The notes under the pieces: generated by a model
The model's database searches: none
What the model was told of the DNA's origin: nothing
Seen by the model: only the letters and a program-made list of their open reading frames with translations
Made by a program: the position numbers and the translations under genes
In this document: one piece after another, positions 1 to 7,088 of the stretch
How the letters are laid out: the number at the start of each line of letters is the position of its first letter
Position numbering within the stretch: the first letter of the stretch is position 1
NCBI GenBank assembly: GCA_023253295.1
Contig: JALRGZ010000281.1
Coordinates: forward strand, 1-13,134
DNA: 13,134 nt
Direction: 5' to 3'
Source of the DNA: Flavobacterium sp.
GTDB lineage: Bacteria > Bacteroidota > Bacteroidia > Flavobacteriales > Flavobacteriaceae

Positions 1-1
1 T

Positions 2-670
2 GCGAAACAAATCCAGGAAGAAGGTTTGGAAAGCAAATTCATTGGAAAAAACTTTGTTTTTGATAATCGTTTAGGGGAAAGAATCACTGATGATATTATT
101 TCGCAATGTCACCAATGTGGAAAACCATGTGACAATCATACCAATTGTGCTAACGATGGTTGCCATTTATTGTTTATTCAATGTGATGAATGTAAAGCAG
201 CTATGGAAAATTGCTGTTCTTCAGAATGTCAGGAAATCACGCATTTACCATACGAAGAGCAAATTAAATTAAGAAGCGGTAAACAGGTTGGAAATAAGGT
301 TTTTCGAAAAGGAAAATCAGAAAGTTTGAAATTCAAACATTCAGGAGATTTGCCAAACACTGCCTTAGCCACGGCCTCAAAAACAAATGATATTCGCCAG
401 AAAATAAAAGTAAAAAAGACTTTAGTTGGTAAAGCCGAGCATTATTATGTGAAAGCGGGAATTGGTCTTTTTACAATGGAAAATCAAGAATTGAATTTGG
501 GTGATAAAATCCTAATTTCAGGACCTACAACCGGAAATCAGGAATTGGTTTTGGAAAAAATGTTTGTTAATGGATACGAAGGAACTCAGGCTGTAGCTGG
601 TGACAAACTAACATTTGCAGTGCCTTTCAGAATTCGTTTATCAGATAAATTGTATAAGATTTTAGACTAA
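2..670 (+). CDS. trhO: tRNA uridine(34) hydroxylase TrhO, C-terminal part (5' end outside window)
   Basis: This is the C-terminal part of the rhodanese-related protein TrhO (YceA), which makes 5-hydroxyuridine at tRNA wobble position 34 using O2. The frame is open to the window edge, so the rhodanese domain and true start lie upstream; the TTG at 26 is an internal Leu codon. The visible part starts with the family's conserved FVFDNRLGERITDD stretch. A Cys-rich module follows (nt 107-229): CHQCGKPCDNHTNC, then NDGCHLLFIQC, a CC pair and a further Cys. E. coli TrhO ends soon after this module. Here about 110 more residues follow. The last ~87 (nt 407-667) read as a small beta-barrel resembling EF-Tu domain 2 and the C-terminal domain of U32 peptidases (VGKAEHYY, LGDKILISGPTTG, LSDKLYKI). 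Family assignment is firm; the role of the extension is inferred. Confidence 0.93.
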   Translation, partial: AKQIQEEGLESKFIGKNFVFDNRLGERITDDIISQCHQCGKPCDNHTNCANDGCHLLFIQCDECKAAMENCCSSECQEITHLPYEEQIKLRSGKQVGNKVFRKGKSESLKFKHSGDLPNTALATASKTNDIRQKIKVKKTLVGKAEHYYVKAGIGLFTMENQELNLGDKILISGPTTGNQELVLEKMFVNGYEGTQAVAGDKLTFAVPFRIRLSDKLYKILD

Positions 671-690
671 AATCGGATGATATGAATATA

Positions 691-729
691 AAATGCCTGT
701 TTCAAAATTTTTGAAACAGGCATTTTTTT
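691..729 (+). terminator. Rho-independent terminator of trhO
   Basis: A perfect 15-bp stem (691-705 with 711-725) has a 5-nt loop and runs into seven T residues. It starts 20 nt after the trhO stop. The next gene is convergent and the reverse strand ends in a shorter T run, so weak bidirectional action is possible. Confidence 0.9.
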
Positions 730-788
730 GATGAATAAAAAATCCAGTTGAATTATTTTTTGAGTAGGTAAATTTAAAGTCGCTAAAA

Positions 789-1169
789 CTAATCCGTAAT
801 TAATTTGAATTTCACAGGCTGGAAAAACACCTTCGAATCTTTCTCAAAATAGATTCCGTTTTCTTTTTTCTCAAATTTTACTTGATAGTTGTGAATCAAA
901 CTAGTTTGCGCAATCACATTTACTTGGTAAATGTTATCGGTTTTGTTAGCTGATGATATATTTTGAACAATTCCATTGATTACAATCGATTTGGGAATAA
1001 TTTTATTATTAAAGACTTCAAAACTAACGATATATCCTTTTTCATTATCCCGGTTATAGCTTTTATAGGTTTGGTTTTTAATATCTAAAAGTTGCTTAGA
1101 ACAGGATAAGAGAAAAATGCATCCGATTGAAAATAAAATATAGATGGTTTTTGACATACTATTTTTCAT
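789..1169 (-). CDS. small lipoprotein of unknown function
   Basis: I do not recognise a family. The 126-residue product begins with a charged N-terminus, a hydrophobic stretch and the lipobox LLSC with the lipidated Cys at residue 23, so it should be an exported lipoprotein. A second Met at residue 5 (start at 1157) would give a 19-residue signal peptide, closer to the other lipoproteins in this window; both starts are possible. The mature part is about 100 residues, polar, with alternating hydrophobic residues that suggest a small beta-rich fold (for example around VSFEVF, IYQVNVIAQ, YQVKFEK). It has no Cys after the lipobox and no catalytic motif that I can see. It is divergent from the S41 peptidase gene across a 51-bp gap and convergent with trhO. 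A perfect -7 promoter element lies 23 nt upstream of the first Met. Confidence 0.75.
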   Translation of the reverse strand: MKNSMSKTIYILFSIGCIFLLSCSKQLLDIKNQTYKSYNRDNEKGYIVSFEVFNNKIIPKSIVINGIVQNISSANKTDNIYQVNVIAQTSLIHNYQVKFEKKENGIYFEKDSKVFFQPVKFKLITD

Positions 1170-1192
1170 AATTTTAGAGTTTTATTACTTTA

Positions 1193-1200
1193 CAAATCTA
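1193..1200 (-). promoter_or_regulatory. candidate -7 promoter element of the small lipoprotein gene
   Basis: On the minus strand this reads TAGATTTG, an 8/8 match to the Bacteroidota -7 consensus TAnnTTTG, 23 nt upstream of the first ATG. No TTG sits at the expected -33 distance, so the call is tentative. Confidence 0.4.
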
Positions 1201-1220
1201 AATTAAACAATTGAATAATA

Positions 1221-2717
1221 ATGAAATTAAAATATATCCTTTTACTATTGCTTGTTGGATTTGCTATTACTTCCTGCAGTAAAGACTCGAATTCGGATAC
1301 AAACGAAACTGTTGTACCTGATGAGATTAATGACTTTGTCTGGAAAGCAATGAATTCATGGTATTATTGGCAATCCAATGTTGCCAATTTATCCAATAGC
1401 AAAATTGCTTCCGGCAATAAGTATGCTAATTTTATTAACGGAAAAACTCCCGATGCTCTTTTTTATTCGCTTCTTTATCAAAGAGGAACTGTTGATCGAT
1501 TTTCCTGGATTGAAAATAGTAACGAAGTGGTGTATGCTTCAAAAATTGCTGAAGTCAAAAAAAGTGGGGGTTTTAGTTATGGTCTTTACCCTAAAGATGC
1601 TAATAATGTAAATTTAGTAGCTTTGATAAATTATGTTGTACCTGATTCACCAGCAGCTTTAGCAGGATTGAAAAGAGGTGACGTTATTACAAAAATAAAT
1701 GCTAAGCAACTTACCTCAAGTAATTATGATCAACTAACCTATACACAAATGGTACTTACTTTGGCAGAAAATGTGGCATTTACAAGTTCGGCTTTGGTAA
1801 CTACTGACAAAGCGACAACTATAACTGTAACTCAAGCCGATATTGATGAAAACCCAGTTGCTTATTATGAAAAGAAAGTTTATGGTAGTAAAAACATAGG
1901 CTATTTAGTGTTTAATAGTTTCAAATCGGATTATAATGACGAATTGAATGCAGCTTTCGCCAAAATGAAAACGGATGGAATTAACGAATTGGTTTTAGAT
2001 TTAAGATACAATGGAGGAGGCTCTTTAGAAACTGCAATTGCTTTGGCACAAATGATTAATGGAAGTTTTACTAACAAGCCTTATGTTTATTTAGATTTCA
2101 ATGATAAACATAATAGCGAAGATGGCTTTGAAAACCTTTCAGACAAAGTTCGAATATTCAACTTGGTTGATAATGAACCTACTTATGAAAGAGAGGAAAC
2201 GGTTAATAGTTTATCTTTAACCAGAATATATGTTTTAGTTAGTTTTCAAACGGCTTCTGCCAGCGAACTCACTATTCAATGTTTAAAAAAATACATTAGT
2301 GTGACCACCATTGGCGAAGAAACCGTAGGTAAGTTTGTAGGATCAAACACTTTATATGATTGTCCTGAATTTAATTACACTTCATACGATAATAGAAGTA
2401 CCAAACACCAATGGCAATTACAACCCATTACTTTTTCCTATTACAATAAAGACAAAGACGTAAATCCATCAAAAATTACACCTGATTACGATATTAATCC
2501 TTATTCAACTTTTTTAAATCTGGTTGAATTTGGAAATGTAAAAGATCCTTATTTAAAAAAGGCACTCGAATTGATTACCGGACAAACTTTGCGTACTAAT
2601 ACTCAAAAAGCGGAAACAGCACTGACTTTTAGAAATGACAATCTTGCTTCGTTCAATCCTACCAATGCTGCCAAAGGATTATACATTGAAGATTTTAAAA
2701 GTTTAAAAAGTAAGTAA
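1221..2717 (+). CDS. S41 family peptidase lipoprotein (C-terminal processing protease type)
   Basis: A 498-residue exported serine protease of the CtpA/Prc/tricorn-core family. Residues 1-19 form a lipoprotein signal ending in the lipobox ITSC. The following SKDSNSD resembles the acidic surface-export signal of Bacteroidota lipoproteins, so outer-surface display is possible. Residues ~34-95 fit the S41 N-terminal helical domain (DFVWKAMNSWYYW). Residues ~110-205 hold a PDZ-like domain (PDSPAALAGLKRGDVITKIN). The protease core follows, with VLDLRYNGGG at 258-267. The catalytic Ser346 lies in TASASEL and Lys371 in IGEETVGK. Their 25-residue spacing equals the Ser-Lys spacing of E. coli Prc, so the dyad looks intact. 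The substrate is unknown. It stands alone: divergent from the small lipoprotein, with ricT 171 bp downstream behind its own candidate promoter. I found no convincing promoter for this gene in the 51-bp gap. Confidence 0.94.
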   Translation: MKLKYILLLLLVGFAITSCSKDSNSDTNETVVPDEINDFVWKAMNSWYYWQSNVANLSNSKIASGNKYANFINGKTPDALFYSLLYQRGTVDRFSWIENSNEVVYASKIAEVKKSGGFSYGLYPKDANNVNLVALINYVVPDSPAALAGLKRGDVITKINAKQLTSSNYDQLTYTQMVLTLAENVAFTSSALVTTDKATTITVTQADIDENPVAYYEKKVYGSKNIGYLVFNSFKSDYNDELNAAFAKMKTDGINELVLDLRYNGGGSLETAIALAQMINGSFTNKPYVYLDFNDKHNSEDGFENLSDKVRIFNLVDNEPTYEREETVNSLSLTRIYVLVSFQTASASELTIQCLKKYISVTTIGEETVGKFVGSNTLYDCPEFNYTSYDNRSTKHQWQLQPITFSYYNKDKDVNPSKITPDYDINPYSTFLNLVEFGNVKDPYLKKALELITGQTLRTNTQKAETALTFRNDNLASFNPTNAAKGLYIEDFKSLKSK

Positions 2718-2744
2718 GTCAAAGGTTTAAAAGTCATAAGTACA

Positions 2745-2797
2745 GTTAGAAATATTTCTTTTTTAGCTAAAAATTAAGAACTAAAGCTATTTCTAAC
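2745..2797. repeat. inverted repeat after the S41 peptidase gene
   Basis: Perfect 10-bp arms (GTTAGAAATA at 2745-2754 and its complement at 2788-2797) flank a 33-nt AT-rich spacer. No T tract follows, so this is not a typical terminator. It sits between the peptidase stop and the candidate ricT promoter and could be an mRNA 3'-end structure or an operator. Confidence 0.35.
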
Positions 2798-2799
2798 AA

Positions 2800-2831
2800 T
2801 TGCAACTTACGATTAAAATATACTATCTTTA
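2800..2831 (+). promoter_or_regulatory. candidate promoter of the ricT-gldH-PBP1A operon
   Basis: A TTG at 2800-2802 is followed after 21 nt by TATCTTTA (2824-2831), a 7/8 match to the Bacteroidota -7 consensus TAnnTTTG, with spacing inside the usual 17-23 nt range. It would give a leader of about 50 nt before the ricT ATG. Confidence 0.5.
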
Positions 2832-2856
2832 CCGATTCAACGTTTTAAGAACTTAA

Positions 2857-2873
2857 GTTGCGCGCGTCGCAAC
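2857..2873 (+). promoter_or_regulatory. GC-rich hairpin in the ricT leader
   Basis: Perfect 6-bp arms GTTGCG/CGCAAC enclose a 5-nt loop CGCGT, ending 15 nt before the ricT ATG. It is notably GC-rich for this AT-rich DNA. It lies inside the predicted 5' leader, where it could affect translation or RNA stability. No T tract follows, so it is not a terminator. Confidence 0.35.
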
Positions 2874-2888
2874 ACTACATATAAAATT

Positions 2889-4196
2889 ATGGCATGTGCA
2901 AGTTGTTCAACCTCTGATGGTAGCTCACCTAAGGGTTGTAAAAATAATGGTACTTGCGGCACCGATAGCTGCAACAAATTAACGGTTTTTGACTGGCTTT
3001 CTAATATGAGTTTGCCTAATGGCGAAGCCCCTTTTAATTGTGTTGAAGTCCGTTTTAAGAATGGAAGAAAAGAGTTTTACCGCAATACCGAAAAATTGAC
3101 TTTAAGTATGGGAGATATTGTAGCTACAGTAGCTTCTCCTGGTCATGATATTGGAATTGTTACCCTTACCGGTGAATTGGTTCGTATCCAAATGAAGAAA
3201 AAAGGCATCAATCCTGATGCGAATGATATTCCAAAAATTTACCGTAAGGCTTCTCAAAAAGACATCGATATTTGGACAGCAGCCCGTGATAAAGAAGAGC
3301 CAATGAAAGTGCGAGCCCGTGAATTAGCGATTGCACAAAAGTTGGAAATGAAAATTTCGGATATTGAATTTCAAGGAGATGGATCGAAAGCAACGTTTTA
3401 TTATACGGCTAATGACCGTGTCGATTTTAGACAATTAATTAAAGATTTTGCTAAAGAATTCAGTACAAGAATCGAGATGAAACAGGTAGGTTTCCGTCAG
3501 GAAGCTGCTCGTTTAGGAGGAATTGGTTCTTGCGGACGTGAATTGTGTTGTTCTACCTGGTTAACGGATTTTAGAAGCGTTAATACTTCGGCAGCGCGTT
3601 ACCAACAATTGTCTTTAAATCCTCAAAAATTAGCGGGACAATGTGGGAAATTAAAATGTTGTCTGAACTACGAATTAGATACTTACATGGATGCCTTAAA
3701 AGGTTTTCCGGAATTTGAAACCAAATTAATTACCGAAAAAGGAGATGCTGTTTGCCAAAAGCAGGATATTTTCAAAGGTTTAATGTGGTTTGCTTATACC
3801 AATAATTTTGCGAATTGGCATGTTCTAAAAATTGATAAGGTTAAGGAAATTATTGCCGAAAACAAGTTAAAAAAGAAAGTTTCTTCTCTGGAAGATTACG
3901 CTATTGAAGTAACTCAGGAGGTTGAAAAAGACTTTAATAACGCAATGGGTCAGGAGAGTTTAACTCGTTTTGATCAGCCAAAAAGAAACAAGCGAAACAA
4001 TAAAAAGGCTAAAAAAGTAGTTGAGACTACTGCGGCGGCTCCAAATGCTAAAAAACAGTCTCATAAAAATAAATCATCTAATAAAGCTGTTCAGCCAGTT
4101 CAAAGTGCTGCAAATGAGCAAAAACCAGCTGGAGAGAAAAAGTTTAAAGGACCTAGAAAACCTATAATTATTAAAAAAAATGAAGCTAAAAAATAG
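2889..4196 (+). CDS. ricT: RicT (YaaT/PSP1 domain) iron-sulfur RNA-processing factor
   Basis: This is the PSP1-domain protein known as RicT/YaaT. In Bacillus it forms a complex with RicA and RicF that carries [4Fe-4S] clusters and acts with RNase Y in mRNA processing; the role in Bacteroidota is not established. The hallmark is clear: RLGGIGSCGRELCCSTWL (Cys215, 220, 221) and, about 30 residues later, GQCGKLKCCLNYE (Cys252, 257, 258). Two further features stand out. The first 30 residues carry five Cys (3, 6, 17, 23, 28), a possible extra metal site. The last ~75 residues form a Lys/Asn/Ala-rich, probably disordered basic tail that could bind RNA. The ATG is the first in frame after the predicted leader. 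The gene leads the operon, and its last 17 nt overlap gldH, implying translational coupling. No ricA or ricF is in the window. Confidence 0.95.
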   Translation: MACASCSTSDGSSPKGCKNNGTCGTDSCNKLTVFDWLSNMSLPNGEAPFNCVEVRFKNGRKEFYRNTEKLTLSMGDIVATVASPGHDIGIVTLTGELVRIQMKKKGINPDANDIPKIYRKASQKDIDIWTAARDKEEPMKVRARELAIAQKLEMKISDIEFQGDGSKATFYYTANDRVDFRQLIKDFAKEFSTRIEMKQVGFRQEAARLGGIGSCGRELCCSTWLTDFRSVNTSAARYQQLSLNPQKLAGQCGKLKCCLNYELDTYMDALKGFPEFETKLITEKGDAVCQKQDIFKGLMWFAYTNNFANWHVLKIDKVKEIIAENKLKKKVSSLEDYAIEVTQEVEKDFNNAMGQESLTRFDQPKRNKRNNKKAKKVVETTAAAPNAKKQSHKNKSSNKAVQPVQSAANEQKPAGEKKFKGPRKPIIIKKNEAKK

Positions 4197-4659
4197 CGTT
4201 TTATTACTTTTAGTGAGCATGCTTTTTTTGTCTTGTGATAAAAAAAGGGTTTTTGATGAATATAAGTCTGTTGGTAGTGCCTGGCATAAGGATAGTGTCG
4301 TTTCTTTCAATTTACCGGAATTGGATTCAACAAAAAAATACGACCTTTTTATCAATATTAGGGACAATAATAATTATCCGTTTAACAATCTTTTTTTAAT
4401 AGTAACTTTAGAAAAACCAAATGGTTATACAAAAGTAGATACCCTAGAATATGAAATGGCCGCACCAGACGGAACGCTTTTAGGTGATGGATTTACTGAT
4501 ATTAAAGAAAGTAAATTGTATTATAAAGAAAACGTCAAATTTAGAGGTAAATACAAGCTTAATATCAAACAAGCGGTCAGAGAAGGAGGTAAAGTTCCAG
4601 GAGTCACTCAATTGGAAGGTATTACGGATGTAGGTTTAAGAATTGAAAAAAAAGAATAA
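4180..4659 (+). CDS. gldH: gliding motility lipoprotein GldH
   Basis: The 159-residue product matches GldH, a lipoprotein needed for surface gliding in Flavobacterium johnsoniae. It has a typical lipoprotein signal with the lipobox LFLSC and the lipidated Cys at 19. The characteristic early segment follows (DKKRVFDEYKSV, then GSAWHKDSVVSF). The remainder looks like a beta-sandwich, with DLFINIRDNNNYPFNNLFL near the middle and the ending ITDVGLRIEKKE. Length is normal for the family and no catalytic site is expected. The ATG lies inside the 3' end of ricT in another frame, and only 9 nt separate its stop from the PBP1A start, so the three genes are very likely one transcript. Presence of gldH suggests, but does not prove, that the organism glides; many non-gliding flavobacteria also carry gld genes. 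Confidence 0.94.
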   Translation: MKLKNSVLLLLVSMLFLSCDKKRVFDEYKSVGSAWHKDSVVSFNLPELDSTKKYDLFINIRDNNNYPFNNLFLIVTLEKPNGYTKVDTLEYEMAAPDGTLLGDGFTDIKESKLYYKENVKFRGKYKLNIKQAVREGGKVPGVTQLEGITDVGLRIEKKE

Positions 4660-4668
4660 ATAGTAGTT

Positions 4669-6972
4669 ATGGCAGTTAAAAAGACTAATAATACAGAACA
4701 CGATTTTAAGTATTATACTAAAAAATTCTGGAAGCTTTTCTTTTATGGAATGGGAGCGATTGTCCTTTTTTTCCTGTTTGCTTCATGGGGACTTTTTGGT
4801 TCTATGCCTTCATTTGAAGATTTAGAAAATCCGGATTCTAATTTAGCTACTGAAATTATCTCTTCGGATGGTGTGGTTATTGGAAAATATTTTCAGGTAA
4901 ACCGTTCACAATTAAAATATTCAGATTTGCCTAAAAATTTGGTAGATGCTTTAGTGGCAACCGAAGATGAGCGTTTTTATGAGCATTCAGGTATTGATGG
5001 GAGAGGAACTTTAAGAGCTATATTAAGTTTAGGAACTAATGGAGGAGCAAGTACTTTAACCCAACAATTAGCCAAACAATTATTTCACGGTGAAGGTTCT
5101 AAGTTTTTACCGTTTCGTATAGTTCAAAAGGTAAAAGAGTGGATTATTGCCATTCGATTAGAAAGACAGTATACCAAAAATGAGATTCTTGCCATGTATT
5201 GTAATGTGTATGATTTTGGTAATTATGCTGTTGGTGTGAGTTCGGCAGCACATACATATTTTTCAAAATCTCCAAAAGAATTAACCGTTGATGAGTCGGC
5301 AATTTTAGTTGGGATGTTCAAAAACTCAGGTTTGTATAATCCGGTAAGAAATCCAGTTGGAGTTAAAAATCGTAGAAATGTGGTGTTGGCACAAATGGAA
5401 AAATCGCATATGATTTCTAAAGCTGAGAAAGAAAAATTACAAGCTTTGCCAATTAATTTGCACTTTAAATTGGAAAGCCATAGAGAAGGAATTGCTACTT
5501 ATTTCAGAGAGTATTTACGTGATTATATGAAGAAATGGGTTGAAACCAATAAAAAGCCCGATGGTTCAGATTACGATATTTACAAAGATGGTTTAAAAAT
5601 TTATACCACTATTGATTCCAGAATGCAAGCACATGCCGAAGAAGCAGTTGCAGCACATATGGCTAATCTTCAAGAGGAATTTTTTATTGAACAAAAGAAT
5701 AATAAAAATGCTCCTTTTATAAACATTACTGAGAAAGAAACCAACAGAATTTTAAAGCAAGCTATGAAAGCTTCTAACCGTTGGTACATCATGAAATCAA
5801 TGGATAAAACAGAGGATGAAATTATAGAATCTTTCAATAAAAAAGTCAAAATGACTGTTTTTACCTGGAAAGGAGAGAAAGATACTATTATGACACCTTT
5901 GGATTCGATTCGTTATTACAAGCACTTTTTACAATCAGGATTGATGGCTATGGAGCCTCAAACAGGGCATATTAAAGCCTGGGTAGGAGGTATTAATTAT
6001 AAATATTTTCAATACGATCACGTAGCTCAAGGAGCAAGACAAGTAGGCTCTACATTTAAACCTTTTGTATATGCTACAGCTATTGAGCAATTGAATATGT
6101 CACCTTGTGATTCTATCATCGATGCGCCATTCACTATTCCAGTTGGGCGTCACCACGTAACAGAAACTTGGACTCCACGAAATTCTAACAATAAATATCT
6201 TGGAATGGTGACTTTGAAAAAAGCATTGGCTAATTCGATTAATACTGTTTCTGCCAAGTTGATTGACAAAGTAGGACCAGAGGCGGTTATCAAATTAACG
6301 CATAAGTTGGGTGTAAAAACTAATATTCCAGCACAGCCATCTATTGCTCTTGGAGCAGTGGATATTACTGTTGAAGAAATGGTAGCTGCTTATAGTACTT
6401 TTGCAAATCAAGGAGTTTATAATAAACCTCAATTTTTATCTCGTATTGAGGATAAAAGTGGAGTGGTTATTTATGAACCAATTCCGGAGTCACATGATGT
6501 GTTGAATAAAGATATTGCTTTTGCCGTTGTTAAATTATTAGAAGGAGTAACTGAAGGAGGTTCTGGTTCAAGATTAAGAACGGAATATGGAGGTAGTGGA
6601 GATAATAGATGGACAGGTTATCCATATGTATTTAAAAATCCAATTGCAGGTAAAACAGGTACTACACAAAATCAATCTGATGGATGGTTTATGGGAATGG
6701 TTCCTAACTTGGTAACAGGAATTTGGGTAGGATGTGAAGATCGTTCGGCACGTTTTAAAAGTCTAACTTATGGACAAGGTGCTACGGCTGCTTTACCAGT
6801 TTGGGGTTATTTTATGAAATTGTGTTATCAAGACCCAAATCTTAAAGTTTCTAAAGACCCATTTGAACGTCCCGCGAATCTTTCGATTAAAGTAGATTGT
6901 TATCAACCTAGAAAAGTTAAAGATTCAACCGCAAATGATTCTATACAATCCACAGATGAATTTGAATTTTAG
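4669..6972 (+). CDS. mrcA: bifunctional penicillin-binding protein 1A (class A PBP)
   Basis: A class A PBP that polymerises lipid II into glycan strands and cross-links the peptides in the periplasm. One membrane anchor (~21-43) follows a short cytoplasmic tail. Glycosyltransferase (GT51) motifs appear in order: EDERFYEHSG with catalytic Glu99, GGASTLTQQ (125-133), QKVKE (153-157, Gln where the motif usually has Arg, second Glu intact), KNEILAMYCN (170-179) and RRNVVL (235-240). The transpeptidase has SXXK at STFK (Ser461), SIN at 523-525 and KTG at 662-664, so both activities look intact. About 90 charged residues (~330-420) separate the domains. It is the last gene of the ricT-gldH operon, ended by the terminator at 6981-7010. 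The names ponA and mrcA are both used for this family; I cannot tell it from other class A paralogues without comparing whole genomes. Confidence 0.96.
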   Translation: MAVKKTNNTEHDFKYYTKKFWKLFFYGMGAIVLFFLFASWGLFGSMPSFEDLENPDSNLATEIISSDGVVIGKYFQVNRSQLKYSDLPKNLVDALVATEDERFYEHSGIDGRGTLRAILSLGTNGGASTLTQQLAKQLFHGEGSKFLPFRIVQKVKEWIIAIRLERQYTKNEILAMYCNVYDFGNYAVGVSSAAHTYFSKSPKELTVDESAILVGMFKNSGLYNPVRNPVGVKNRRNVVLAQMEKSHMISKAEKEKLQALPINLHFKLESHREGIATYFREYLRDYMKKWVETNKKPDGSDYDIYKDGLKIYTTIDSRMQAHAEEAVAAHMANLQEEFFIEQKNNKNAPFINITEKETNRILKQAMKASNRWYIMKSMDKTEDEIIESFNKKVKMTVFTWKGEKDTIMTPLDSIRYYKHFLQSGLMAMEPQTGHIKAWVGGINYKYFQYDHVAQGARQVGSTFKPFVYATAIEQLNMSPCDSIIDAPFTIPVGRHHVTETWTPRNSNNKYLGMVTLKKALANSINTVSAKLIDKVGPEAVIKLTHKLGVKTNIPAQPSIALGAVDITVEEMVAAYSTFANQGVYNKPQFLSRIEDKSGVVIYEPIPESHDVLNKDIAFAVVKLLEGVTEGGSGSRLRTEYGGSGDNRWTGYPYVFKNPIAGKTGTTQNQSDGWFMGMVPNLVTGIWVGCEDRSARFKSLTYGQGATAALPVWGYFMKLCYQDPNLKVSKDPFERPANLSIKVDCYQPRKVKDSTANDSIQSTDEFEF

Positions 6973-6980
6973 AAATTAAT

Positions 6981-7010
6981 AAAAAAAGCCTCTTAACAAG
7001 AGGTTTTTTT
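6981..7010 (+). terminator. Rho-independent terminator of the ricT-gldH-PBP1A operon
   Basis: The stem CCTCTT/AAGAGG (6989-6994 with 6998-7003) has a 3-nt loop, an A tract before it and seven T residues after it. It starts 8 nt after the PBP1A stop. Confidence 0.85.
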
Positions 7011-7030
7011 GTTGACAATGAATTTTAGTA

Positions 7031-7063
7031 TTGTTCTTCTTTGAAAAAAAAGATTTACTTTTA
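7031..7063 (+). promoter_or_regulatory. candidate promoter of scoA
   Basis: A TTG at 7031-7033, a 22-nt spacer and TACTTTTA (7056-7063), a 7/8 match to TAnnTTTG, precede the scoA ATG by 25 nt. It follows directly after the operon terminator, where a new promoter is expected. Confidence 0.5.
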
Positions 7064-7077
7064 AATATCAAAAGTAA
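7055..7077. promoter_or_regulatory. palindrome over the scoA -7 element (possible operator)
   Basis: TTACTTTT (7055-7062) and its exact complement AAAAGTAA (7070-7077) flank a 7-nt centre. The left arm covers the -7 element and the right arm the probable transcription start, the classic place for a repressor site. The arms are AT-rich, so chance symmetry cannot be excluded. Confidence 0.35.
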
Positions 7078-7088
7078 TGTATTGAATT

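Noticed and set aside
4074..4367. 97-codon minus-strand frame across the ricT-gldH junction
   Set aside because: It is antisense to two confidently identified genes, is rich in Ser, Phe and Leu as expected from AT-rich complement, and has no recognisable domain.
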